Source of the DNA: Candidatus Iainarchaeum sp.
Lineage (GTDB): Archaea; Iainarchaeota; Iainarchaeia; JAFGOX01
DNA: 34,034 nucleotides
Direction: 5' to 3'
Assembly: GCA_016926295.1 (NCBI GenBank)
Contig: JAFGOX010000002.1
Span: 1-34,034 of the forward strand
A model generated the notes under the pieces. It made no database searches. It saw only the letters and a list, made by a program, of their open reading frames with translations, and had not been told where the DNA came from. The translations under genes were made by a program, and so were the position numbers. Below are positions 24,901 through 31,254 of the stretch, in pieces. Each line of letters begins with the position of its first letter. Within the stretch, counting starts at the first letter, position 1.

Positions 24901-26100
24901 ATGCTCAACCAGCGTTCCTGTGCTGACTCTTGTTGTTGTATAAAGCAAGGTCCCTGTTAATCTGCTAAGCTCGTAACCCAGGGTTTCATATTCCCTTCCC
25001 AATTCGTAGCATGCGATTGAATCCTGAAGGCAGTACTTTGCAAGCTTTTCCGGATTTTTCTCCCATTCTTTCCAAATCTTGTGACCGACAAATTCTATTT
25101 TAGATTTTCCAAGAAGCGCCTCATAAACCCGTTCTAATTTGTATTCTGGCAGGCTGACTGCCCCGCTCCTTGATAGGAACTGTATAACCTGATAAACATC
25201 AACGTGAACCCTTCCGGTTATTTTTCCCTTTGAAGTCATTCCCCCAGTTCTCAAAAATAATTCCGAGCCGTCCTTTCCTAATGGCAATTTTACTTTCAAA
25301 TATTTTGCCCTTTTTTTAAGATAGGGGAAGTCGAACATGTCTCCGTTGTAGGTCATTATTATATCAACATCGTCTTTGTTGACCTGTTTTACGAATTCCT
25401 CAATCATTTCTTTCTCATCTTTAACTTTTACAATGAACCCCTTTGTCTTTAGTTTTTCGCTCCATGTGAATAATTTTTCTGTTCCTTTGCTGTTGACATA
25501 GGAAATCATTATTATCGGATTCTTCTCATTCTCTGCATTTGGCATTTCCCCCTTTGCGTATACTTCCAAATCAAACGCGCCGATAATCAAATTGTCAATC
25601 TCGTGCTTTTTCTCTTTGATTGATTTTATAACAAACTTGTCGTCGACTTCTGCTTCGACCCAGCCCATGGGTTTTAGCTGATTTTCAATAATATAGTACT
25701 GCTCTGTGGATATCTCAAATCCAGTGGTTTCTTCTACCTCGTCCCATTCCTTAATTAGGTCCCTTATGGCGTTTATGTGCCTCCCGTTTTCAGTCATTAT
25801 TTTCAGCACTTCGCGGTCTTTTCCATGGAACTTTCTCTTTTCAATGTCTATTTTAGGGGGGGCAAAAGGCTCATTTTTATAGGTGAAGTCCAATTTCAGG
25901 ATTTTTTCCTTCAGAGAACTAGCATTATGTGAAGTGATTACGTAAAATCGGGGTTTGAAGTTCGTTTCTTTCAAAATATAGCTTTCTTTGCCCTTTATAT
26001 ACAATTCCAAGGCTGATTTGCCCTTTTCTTCCTTTTCTTGGATATCCAATAATACGCCTTCTACTTTCATATCTTTCCCTAGGTAGATATTGCCCAGCAT
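21937..26100 (-). CDS. polB: family B DNA polymerase precursor with intein
   Basis: The precursor of a replicative/repair DNA polymerase with 3'-5' proofreading: 1387 residues, or 817 after removal of a 570-residue intein. Exonuclease motifs: FDLEVY at 176-181, TYNGDMFDFPYL near 250-261, YCLQD at 356-360. Polymerase motif A is YDFRSLYPTIM (Asp450). Motif B is split: KIVAN at 533-537 continues as SFYGYLGYP at 1108. Motif C is YSDTDS at 1153-1158. All catalytic acids are present. The C-terminus QKTIDSWFK has the PCNA-interaction pattern (Qxx[ILM]xxWF). An alternative start is ATG 26070 (MKVEGVLLDI), with AGGGA seven bases upstream; the ATG at 26100 has a TATA-like AAAATAAA 26 bases upstream. 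It is divergent from trpS. Confidence 0.97.
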   Translation of the reverse strand: MLGNIYLGKDMKVEGVLLDIQEKEEKGKSALELYIKGKESYILKETNFKPRFYVITSHNASSLKEKILKLDFTYKNEPFAPPKIDIEKRKFHGKDREVLKIMTENGRHINAIRDLIKEWDEVEETTGFEISTEQYYIIENQLKPMGWVEAEVDDKFVIKSIKEKKHEIDNLIIGAFDLEVYAKGEMPNAENEKNPIIMISYVNSKGTEKLFTWSEKLKTKGFIVKVKDEKEMIEEFVKQVNKDDVDIIMTYNGDMFDFPYLKKRAKYLKVKLPLGKDGSELFLRTGGMTSKGKITGRVHVDVYQVIQFLSRSGAVSLPEYKLERVYEALLGKSKIEFVGHKIWKEWEKNPEKLAKYCLQDSIACYELGREYETLGYELSRLTGTLLYTTTRVSTGTLVEHYIVKEAFNKGEIPPRRPKERDVRKRMFDPYEGAYVMEPKPGIHENLAEYDFRSLYPTIMIAHNIAPETLNVENCKDFDISPKGFKFCKDKQGFIPQLVEEVLRKRIKTKEKMKGMKKTDKNYQSLYGYQWGLKIVANSLMATEPIILKKNNKIEIKTIGAFVDENIKNPKKVGTTEIQKVEDYETLSFDEKETAFLPIKSVIRHNAPKKLYKVTLKSGRDITLTEDHGIFTFNKKGFRTIKTKNLKEGTPVVIPKGIPKIKPKYEKYINFLEILSTLPKKEIEGLYIRVSNKHFTKRTETRSRIKILNYLKNTGPDCIINISNNLKKDRHNIAKHLNQLEKSGYIKALKKPKKVPSQSQYFIITKAGINRLEVETVFSELFWYRNFAYFAKLTDLLKIIPYLQYDEIKNWQISTMGGAGASIPAAIKAVKSFYKFLGYYTAEGYSDKRKNPTGTSFRIQIAQDDVNIKIRKNIAKCIKESFGKTPRTDKKGCYLQQKSIFLIIKALGCGNNAREKRIPPCVFNARKECQIEFLHGYYLGDGNQTTPWPRMTSISKKLINDLSFLILLLGYNDLCIKKDSGVYRLEVRDGLPFMKRNRTREYTYVNTIPKEYILPLLTELKKVKTLKSDHRKTIPLNKARTIIKEYELKKGKNDYTRLISELLNGNIGLDKVKKIEIIKNHKEKYVYDLSVNETERFFAGTGFTGVHNSFYGYLGYPRSRWYSRPCAESITAWAREYIKKTIKDAEDFGFTPIYSDTDSVYVKIPKGWGEDKIYEFLEKVNKKLPDKMELEFENSHKRGIFISTRDKEKGAKKKYALIDKNNHIKIKGFELVRRDWSAIARDTQMKVLTYILKDGDEKKAISYVKEVIEKLKKKEVSNGELTIHTKITRPLENYSVLGPHTSAAIKANERGDKYGLGSMIDYIITSRGKSISEKADVAAYVKEGDYDIDYYINNQVVPAAMRILYALGYKEEDLLQKGKQKTIDSWFK
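22780..24489 (-). mobile_element. PolB intein with LAGLIDADG endonuclease and winged-helix insert
   Basis: An in-frame protein-splicing element of 570 residues (538-1107 of the precursor) inserted in polymerase motif B between KIVAN and SFYGY. It begins with Ser (SLMATEPIIL), has a block B TxxH motif (ITLTEDHGIF near 621-630), block F VYDLSVNETERFFAG near 1085-1099, and ends GFTGVHN followed by Ser+1, so splicing residues are complete. The homing endonuclease has both dodecapeptides (FLGYYTAEGYSD at 835-846 and FLHGYYLGDGNQ at 932-943) with the catalytic acids Glu and Asp. Between splicing and endonuclease parts, residues about 697-772 read as a winged helix-turn-helix: RSRIKILNYL, AKHLNQLEKSGYI, QYFIITKAGINRLE. 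The element is therefore probably mobile and active. Confidence 0.92.
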
Positions 26101-26101
26101 G

Positions 26102-26110
26102 TTTATATAA
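26102..26110 (+). promoter_or_regulatory. TATA box of leaderless trpS
   Basis: TTTATATAA, centred 27 bases before the trpS ATG at 26133, with no ribosome binding site in between. It is nearly symmetrical and sits in the 32-base gap to the divergent polB, for which it would fit a start at 26070 better than one at 26100. Confidence 0.6.
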
Positions 26111-26132
26111 TTATTGAGTTTCTTTATTTTGC

Positions 26133-27239
26133 ATGGCTGAATTTGAAGTAACCCCGTGGGATGTATCCGGGCATGTTGACTATGATAAGCTGGTCAAGGA
26201 GTTTGGCACAGATTATATTACAGATAAGCAGCTTAAGGAAATAGAGGCGATTACCGGAGATTTGCACATATACCTCAGGAGAAAATTATTTTACTCTCAA
26301 AGAGATTTAGATGCAGTTCTGAAAGCGCACAAATCCGGAAAGGGGTTTTTCCTTTACACTGGTCGCGGACCGTCCGGTGATATGCACATCGGTCATTTGA
26401 TGCCGTTTATTTTTACAAAGTGGCTGCAGGAAAAGTTCAAAGTCAATTTGTATATTCAGATTACTGATGACGAGAAATTTGCATTTAAGCAGAATCTTTC
26501 TCTGGAAGACACAAGAAAAATGGCAAGAGAAGACATTGCAAATATTTTGGCATTGGGCTTTAGTCCGAAAAATACATTCATAATGCAGGATTCGGTTTAC
26601 ACACAGACATATCCGAAAGCGCTTGAATGGTCAAAGTACATTAACTTCTCAACAACAAAGGCGGTTTTCGGTTTTGAGAATGCAACGAATATCGCAAGCA
26701 TTTTTTATCCTGCGGTTCAGTGTGTGCCGATTACGTTTGAAGAGAAGCAGTGTTTGATTCCTTCAGCAATTGACCAGGACCCTTATTGGAGAATTGCAAG
26801 GGATGTTTCCCATAAAATAGGAAAAGGTTATCCAAAGACTGCGGCAATACACTCGAAGTTCATTCCCCCCCTTTCCGGTCTTGAGGGAAAAATGAGTTCT
26901 TCAATTGAGGGCTCGACAATAAAACTAAATGACACCCCGAAAGAAGTCAAAAACAAAATTAACAAATATGCTCTTACTGGCGGTCAGAACACAGTTGAAG
27001 AACAGAGAAAGAAAGGTGGAAATCCGGAAGGTTGCGTTGTTTTTGAATATTTGAAGATGCTGATGGAAGAAGATGACAAGCTTTTAGAAGAAAGATACAA
27101 AAACTGCAAAGGCGGAAAAGTTCTTTGCGGAGAATGCAAGCAGTATCTTATTGAGAAATTGAATGCTTTCTTGTCTGAGCACCAGAAAGCAAGAGCAAAG
27201 ATAACTGACAAGGATATTAACAAGTTCCTTCTTAAGTAA
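26133..27239 (+). CDS. trpS: tryptophanyl-tRNA synthetase, archaeal/eukaryotic type
   Basis: Charges tRNA-Trp (class Ic, 368 residues). The N-terminus has EVTPWDVSGHVDYDKLVKEFG, the archaeal/eukaryotic pattern. The HIGH signature is in FLYTGRGPSGDMHIGHLMPF (about residues 75-92), followed by QITDDEKFAF. The KMSKS loop is GKMSSSIEGSTIKL near residue 250. The C-terminus shows a tRNA-binding region ending with QYLIEKLNAFLSEHQ. The ATG is 27 bases from a TATA box, so the mRNA is probably leaderless. Its last eight bases overlap the convergent GNAT gene. Confidence 0.96.
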   Translation: MAEFEVTPWDVSGHVDYDKLVKEFGTDYITDKQLKEIEAITGDLHIYLRRKLFYSQRDLDAVLKAHKSGKGFFLYTGRGPSGDMHIGHLMPFIFTKWLQEKFKVNLYIQITDDEKFAFKQNLSLEDTRKMAREDIANILALGFSPKNTFIMQDSVYTQTYPKALEWSKYINFSTTKAVFGFENATNIASIFYPAVQCVPITFEEKQCLIPSAIDQDPYWRIARDVSHKIGKGYPKTAAIHSKFIPPLSGLEGKMSSSIEGSTIKLNDTPKEVKNKINKYALTGGQNTVEEQRKKGGNPEGCVVFEYLKMLMEEDDKLLEERYKNCKGGKVLCGECKQYLIEKLNAFLSEHQKARAKITDKDINKFLLK

Positions 27240-27765
27240 GTTTCTTTACACAGACGTACCATGGAACAAACCAATCTATTTTCTTATCTTTTCTTAATTC
27301 TTTGATTTCTTTTGTGGTTTTCTTTGGAATATATTTTCCATCTATGCTAATGTCGAATCTTAAAAAATCTGGCAAATAATCCTGATTAAAAAATAAGTCC
27401 CTAAGGTCATTACATGAAACTGGAAATATAAGATATAATTTTTCTATTTTCTTATCCTTTGCCCACGCTTCTGCTTTTTTAATTAGTTTTTTTCCAAGGC
27501 CTTTTCGTCTATATTCGGGTAATATACCCATTCCTACTATACCATAATTCTTTCCATATAATTTTTCTTCTATTCCTATTTCTATGAATCCTATTATTTC
27601 TCCATTTCCATTAACTCCTAAGAAACATACTTCACTTTCTGGGCCCTTTATGTCGTTGTATATTTGATTATACCCTACTCTGCGATAACAAGATTCATCA
27701 AAACAGGCTTTTGCAAGCTTGTTGAATTGTTTATAATACTCTTTAGTATATTTAATTATTTTCAT
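27232..27765 (-). CDS. GNAT-family N-acetyltransferase
   Basis: A 177-residue acetyltransferase of the GNAT superfamily. The acetyl-CoA-binding motif A is clear: GIVGMGILPEYRRKGLGKKLIKKAEAWAKD (RRKGLGKK at about 87-94). It is flanked by strands GEIIGFIEIG and IEKLYLIFPV. The N-terminal part (KIIKYTKEYYKQFNKLAKACF) is typical of this fold; the substrate is unknown. The start overlaps the end of the swivel-domain gene by 14 bases, making it the last gene of the radical SAM operon. It may modify the product of that operon or give self-protection; that is context only. The C-terminus has a Lys-rich stretch and ends in WYVCVKKLT. Confidence 0.85.
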   Translation of the reverse strand: MKIIKYTKEYYKQFNKLAKACFDESCYRRVGYNQIYNDIKGPESEVCFLGVNGNGEIIGFIEIGIEEKLYGKNYGIVGMGILPEYRRKGLGKKLIKKAEAWAKDKKIEKLYLIFPVSCNDLRDLFFNQDYLPDFLRFDISIDGKYIPKKTTKEIKELRKDKKIDWFVPWYVCVKKLT

Positions 27766-28090
27766 CTAATACCCTTACTTCTCCAACTTCAGCATCTACC
27801 TCTATAGTGGCCCCATCCTTAATTTTTTCCATCGCATCTTTTACATTTACTATACAGGGAATGCCAAACTCCCTTGACACAATTGCTGCATGAGAAAGAA
27901 TTCCGCCTTCTGAGGTTACTATTGCACTGGCTTTTAATATAATATGAAGCATTTCTGGATAGGTAGCTGGCGTAACTAATATCCACCCCTTTTCGAATAC
28001 AGTATTGAGGCCTGCCCCTTCATCTATTTTTTTTACTTTTCCTTTTGCGTAACCCTTTGATGCTTTTTGCCCTTTCAATATAATCATCAT
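27752..28090 (-). CDS. stand-alone phosphohistidine (PEP-utilising mobile) domain
   Basis: A 112-residue protein consisting only of the swivelling domain of PEP synthase/pyruvate phosphate dikinase. In those enzymes a His carries phosphate between an ATP-grasp and a PEP/pyruvate site. The key segment IVTSEGGILSHAAIVSREFG places the phospho-His at His67, followed by IPCIV; the N-terminal KGQKASKGYAKGKVK is the usual leading beta strand region. No ATP-grasp or PEP-binding domain is attached or present nearby, so if it is phosphorylated the partner is elsewhere. Its ATG overlaps the stop of the preceding helical gene by four bases (ATGA). Confidence 0.88.
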   Translation of the reverse strand: MMIILKGQKASKGYAKGKVKKIDEGAGLNTVFEKGWILVTPATYPEMLHIILKASAIVTSEGGILSHAAIVSREFGIPCIVNVKDAMEKIKDGATIEVDAEVGEVRVLDENN

Positions 28091-28923
28091 AATCCCTCAC
28101 TTTTGATAAATTCCGCTACGTCTGCTACTCGTTTTAAACCGCTTTTTGCCATGACCCCCATTAATAACGGGTAAGTCTCTTTTTCATTTATCTGTACAAA
28201 TTCTTTTTGTGATTTTACAACCCAAGAATATAGTTTTACTAACTCTGGATTAATTTCTTCTTTTTCTTCATTTTGTTGTTTTACACTAAAATCACTTAGT
28301 AAAATTTTTAATAAAATGTCCTTTGGATTCTCTTCGATATCATAAATTTTAGTTAATTCGCATAGTGTTAACATTAATTCTTTTTCATAATTTTTATTTT
28401 TATTTATTAAATCATTAAAGTTTTCTATGTCACTCAATTTTAATTTTGGTTTTATTTTTGCAATTATTTCATACATTTGATATACTGCTGTTTTTTCCCT
28501 ACTTATTTCTGATAGTTTTTGCAGTACGTCTATAATATCCGTATTTTTCCCTGTTAGGTTTCTTATTTTTTGTTCTATGTAACTTTGAAACCACCCCGCA
28601 CCCAACATAGCTGTACATAATGAATACCAAAAACTAGGCCAAATGTGAAGTTTTGCATGAATTAATTTTATTTCTTTCTCAGTTTTTGCATTTTTAAATT
28701 CTTCCGTTAATTTTGGAATCATTTCTTTTATCATTCTTTTTTTTCCATCAACCGCCATAATTGGATTTTTATCTAGTTTATCGCGGAATTTAGTTAAATC
28801 TGCATGTATTGTTTTTGAGGCGCCTAACATGAGGTTACAATATTTAATTAGATCTGGATCGTATAGTATTAAATCATCAATTTTGGCAATATGGGCATCT
28901 ATCATCCTCTTCGACTCCCGCAT
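28087..28923 (-). CDS. all-helical protein, possible split half of a PEP-utilising protein
   Basis: A 278-residue protein, soluble, almost entirely helical and AT-rich in codons, with many Ile, Lys and Asn. It has no Cys motif or membrane helix. A middle segment, IKLIHAKLHIWPSFWYS followed by GAGWFQSYIEQKI, recalls the H-x-x-Y-x-W region of archaeal proteins in which a helical domain precedes a PEP-utilising mobile domain. Together with the swivel protein that directly follows (four-base overlap), this suggests a single such protein split into two genes; that is my inference and not certain. The start is ambiguous: ATG 28923, or ATG 28905 with GGGAG upstream. Both lie inside the end of the radical SAM gene. 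Confidence 0.7.
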   Translation of the reverse strand: MRESKRMIDAHIAKIDDLILYDPDLIKYCNLMLGASKTIHADLTKFRDKLDKNPIMAVDGKKRMIKEMIPKLTEEFKNAKTEKEIKLIHAKLHIWPSFWYSLCTAMLGAGWFQSYIEQKIRNLTGKNTDIIDVLQKLSEISREKTAVYQMYEIIAKIKPKLKLSDIENFNDLINKNKNYEKELMLTLCELTKIYDIEENPKDILLKILLSDFSVKQQNEEKEEINPELVKLYSWVVKSQKEFVQINEKETYPLLMGVMAKSGLKRVADVAEFIKSEGL

Positions 28924-29956
28924 TTATAGTATATCCTATGCACCCCGTGCATATTTTTGCATATTTACAGTTGTTAATACACTTTTTAGGTCTTACGTTA
29001 AATTCTTTTTGAATTTTTTCCCACCAATTCCCTTTTTTATTTATGTTTCCCATTTTAAATGTTGGAAAATCAAACATGAAACAACAAGGATATATATCTC
29101 CATTTGGTAATATTTCGGCCTTTGTTTTTCCTGCGCTACATCCTACAAATAATTTATCAAAATTTGAGGCCGGTAGTTTTGAATTATTATGTTTAAAATA
29201 AAAGGGGGCATTCACGGTAATTGGCACATTACCTTTTAGTTCATCCACCGTTTTAAAAAATTCGTCTAGGGTTATTATAATGTCTCGATTTCGTTTTAGA
29301 TTTCCACAAAGTGCAGCATATAACAATAGCCAAGTTTCTAAATTATGAAATTTTAATAATTCACACCTTAATTTGTATAAGTTATTTATATTTTTGCGGT
29401 TTATGATAGTTGATACTGAAAAGGGAAGCTTCTTGTCTAGAGCTTTTAGATTATTTAATACATTATCATAACTTGTTGAATGAGTTATTTTATTGTGGAT
29501 ATCTTTTGTTCCCTCTATGGAAACAGTTAACTTTACATCATATTTTTTAATCCAGTTAATGTGTTCTTGTAAATTAGCCCCGTTAGTAGTAAGATTGCAT
29601 ATTACCTCGTTTTCATAAGCAAATTGTGAAAATTCTTGACTTATTTTTGATGCAACCGGCAAAAGTGGTTCCCCGCCTAGAATAGTTATTGCAAAGATTT
29701 TCTTTTCTAGAATATAGTTTTTTATATTTTGAACTGTTTCTTTGCTCATTGCACCTTTTGTTTTATTTTGTATGTAGCAAAAATCACAATTTTGATCGCA
29801 CAGTAGAGACGGATAAATAATTAATTCTAAAGGTGCGCCAAGTAATTTCCTTGAATTAGTATTATTTGTGTTTATCTTTATATTTTTTCCATCTGCAAGG
29901 AACCATTCGCCTTTTATGCAAGTAACATTACCTATGTTTTCTTTGCGTATTATCAT
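28877..29956 (-). CDS. radical SAM/SPASM domain enzyme
   Basis: A 359-residue radical S-adenosylmethionine enzyme. The [4Fe-4S] triad is Cys53, Cys57 and Cys60 in LLCDQNCDFCYIQNKTKG, followed by the GGEP SAM motif at 94-97 (TILGGEPLLP). The C-terminal SPASM domain has Cys273, then the GDIYPCC element (Gly286, Cys291/292), and the cluster Cys326, Cys330, Cys336, Cys339, Cys354, Cys357. This is enough for two auxiliary clusters, as in peptide-modifying enzymes (anaerobic sulfatase maturases, PqqE, MftC-type). It begins nine bases after the stop of a 51-residue peptide gene. The function is probably the modification of that peptide (cross-link, thioether-free because the peptide has no Cys) or of another protein; not shown. 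Confidence 0.93.
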   Translation of the reverse strand: MIIRKENIGNVTCIKGEWFLADGKNIKINTNNTNSRKLLGAPLELIIYPSLLCDQNCDFCYIQNKTKGAMSKETVQNIKNYILEKKIFAITILGGEPLLPVASKISQEFSQFAYENEVICNLTTNGANLQEHINWIKKYDVKLTVSIEGTKDIHNKITHSTSYDNVLNNLKALDKKLPFSVSTIINRKNINNLYKLRCELLKFHNLETWLLLYAALCGNLKRNRDIIITLDEFFKTVDELKGNVPITVNAPFYFKHNNSKLPASNFDKLFVGCSAGKTKAEILPNGDIYPCCFMFDFPTFKMGNINKKGNWWEKIQKEFNVRPKKCINNCKYAKICTGCIGYTINAGVEEDDRCPYCQN

Positions 29957-29965
29957 AGTAAAGAA

Positions 29966-30121
29966 TTAAGGCACATATTGGCCATTTCTTTTTTTTGCTG
30001 TGGCATAGTCTTCAAGTGGTATTCCTACTGGGATTAGTTTTAAATTATTGGCCATTCTTGTATTTGCTTGTTTATTAGTGTTTAAATCAATATTTTTGTT
30101 TAAGCCCATTTTTAGATTCAT
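29966..30121 (-). CDS. 51-residue peptide, candidate precursor for the radical SAM enzyme
   Basis: A short ORF, below the size usually called, directly upstream of the radical SAM/SPASM gene. It has GGGGGT (30128-30133) six bases before the ATG and a TATA box 40 bases upstream, so it is well placed to be translated. The peptide has no Cys, Ser, Trp or Phe. Its first part is polar and Asn/Lys-rich (MNLKMGLNKNIDLNTNK); the second part is KLIPVGIPLEDYATAKKRNG ending QYVP, with Glu37, Tyr39 and Tyr49. PqqA-like and other SPASM substrates use Glu and Tyr, so this is a plausible precursor with leader and core. A regulatory or leader peptide is the alternative. Confidence 0.6.
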   Translation of the reverse strand: MNLKMGLNKNIDLNTNKQANTRMANNLKLIPVGIPLEDYATAKKRNGQYVP

Positions 30122-30160
30122 AAATTTACCCCCAAGGTTTATTTAATATTTATTAACAAT

Positions 30161-30168
30161 CTTTATAA
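30161..30168 (-). promoter_or_regulatory. TATA box of the radical SAM peptide operon
   Basis: Minus-strand TTATAAAG would start transcription near 30138, about 17 bases before the peptide ATG and just upstream of its GGGGGT ribosome binding site. It is separated from the plus-strand TATA box (30205-30213) of the divergent coiled-coil gene. Confidence 0.55.
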
Positions 30169-30204
30169 GCTACATAGTTAGACAGATAACGTGTGGAAGT
30201 AAAT

Positions 30205-30213
30205 CTTTTTATA
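30205..30213 (+). promoter_or_regulatory. TATA box of the leaderless coiled-coil gene
   Basis: CTTTTTATA, centred 25-26 bases before the ATG at 30235, with no ribosome binding site following. It predicts a leaderless transcript of the small coiled-coil protein. Confidence 0.5.
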
Positions 30214-30234
30214 CTCATTTTGTATTTATAGAGC

Positions 30235-30672
30235 ATGCCAAGACCCCGACCATCCGGTGGAGCTGATTATCTAACTAATTTAGCAAGCCAAGTTAGCACT
30301 ATTTCTGCTTCTTTGTCTGTGATTGAACAGAAACTCACGCACATAGGGAGAAACGAGCAGATTCTAAACAAAAACATCATTTCTTTGAACAACAAAATGA
30401 AGGAAATAGAGAAAAAAGTACACGAGGCGGGCGGCGGAGACGGCATTTCTCCGGAAATGATGGAACAGATAAATCAGGTTATGCAGGAGCTCAGGGCGCA
30501 GCTTGACGATATGAGGGCGCAGCTTGAAGCAATATCCTCGCAGGGCGTGTCTGCCGGATTGTCAGATGATGATATCAGAAAATTGAAATATATTGTTGAA
30601 ACTATCGACCCTTTGAAGTTTGTAACAGTTGACCAAGTAGAAAGAATAATAGATGAAAAGTTGAGTCGCTAG
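30235..30672 (+). CDS. hypothetical coiled-coil protein
   Basis: A 145-residue protein with a Pro/Arg/Gly N-terminus (MPRPRPSGGADY), a coiled coil at about residues 15-65 (heptads such as SVIEQKLTHIGRNEQILNKN), a glycine-rich break (EAGGGDG), and a second coiled coil at about 75-105 (MEQINQVMQELRAQLDDMR with the repeated RAQL). It ends with a small acidic helical part (IDPLKFVTVDQVERIIDEKL). No family is recognised. A structural or scaffold role is plausible. It is likely leaderless (TATA box at 30205-30213), divergent from the radical SAM operon. Confidence 0.75.
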   Translation: MPRPRPSGGADYLTNLASQVSTISASLSVIEQKLTHIGRNEQILNKNIISLNNKMKEIEKKVHEAGGGDGISPEMMEQINQVMQELRAQLDDMRAQLEAISSQGVSAGLSDDDIRKLKYIVETIDPLKFVTVDQVERIIDEKLSR

Positions 30673-30673
30673 T

Positions 30674-31243
30674 TTAGTCTTCTTTTCTTGCATGCATTGC
30701 TATTACTAATGCAACTACCAACACTATTGGTAACCATAAAGGCATTTCAGCAAATCCGCCTTCTACAGGTTCGTAAACCGTGACAATGCATTCTGCCTTA
30801 TCTGTTGCCATGGTCGCGTCGGTTAATGTCATTTTGATTGTATAGTTTCCTTTTTCAGTGTAAGTGTGCTGCAATGCAAGTATTGTTTTGTTGCCAGTAT
30901 TGTTTACAGTTGTCCCGTCTCCGAAATCCCAGTCCATTGTGTAGTTGTCTGGTGTGAAGACTGCAGAATAAGCGCCATGGAATGTGAAAGGCTCATCGAT
31001 CATTATCATTTCATTTGGGCAGTTTATTTTTGCAACAGGCTTTCCAGAAATTCCCGGTTGTGGCTGATTTGGTACTCCTGGTGGCAAGCCGCCCGTTCCA
31101 TTGCTGTCTGCAGTTATTGTCACTTTTGCCAAATTGTTTGAAGAAGTAATTGTAATATTTGCCTGATTGTTTGCTTCATCTGCAATTATCAGTGGCACTA
31201 AAATTAAAAGTGTCAGGATACAAATTGCAATTATTTTTTTCAT
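30674..31243 (-). CDS. exported PKD-domain protein with C-terminal membrane anchor
   Basis: A 189-residue surface protein: N-terminal signal peptide (KKIIAICILTLLILVPLIIA), a low-complexity linker with a Gly/Pro stretch, one PKD domain (about residues 70-155) with MDWDFGDGTTVNN and HTYTEKGNYTIKMTLTD, and a C-terminal membrane helix (MPLWLPIVLVVALVIAMHA) followed by a short charged tail. Several N-x-S/T sites (NIT, NGT, NYT, NKT) fit archaeal N-glycosylation. The ribosome binding site GGGGGAT is next to the stop of the upstream gene, 11 bases from the end of the large PQQ-like gene, so both are in one transcript. It probably forms part of the surface layer or anchors its partner. Confidence 0.85.
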   Translation of the reverse strand: MKKIIAICILTLLILVPLIIADEANNQANITITSSNNLAKVTITADSNGTGGLPPGVPNQPQPGISGKPVAKINCPNEMIMIDEPFTFHGAYSAVFTPDNYTMDWDFGDGTTVNNTGNKTILALQHTYTEKGNYTIKMTLTDATMATDKAECIVTVYEPVEGGFAEMPLWLPIVLVVALVIAMHARKED

Positions 31244-31254
31244 TTTGTATCCCC

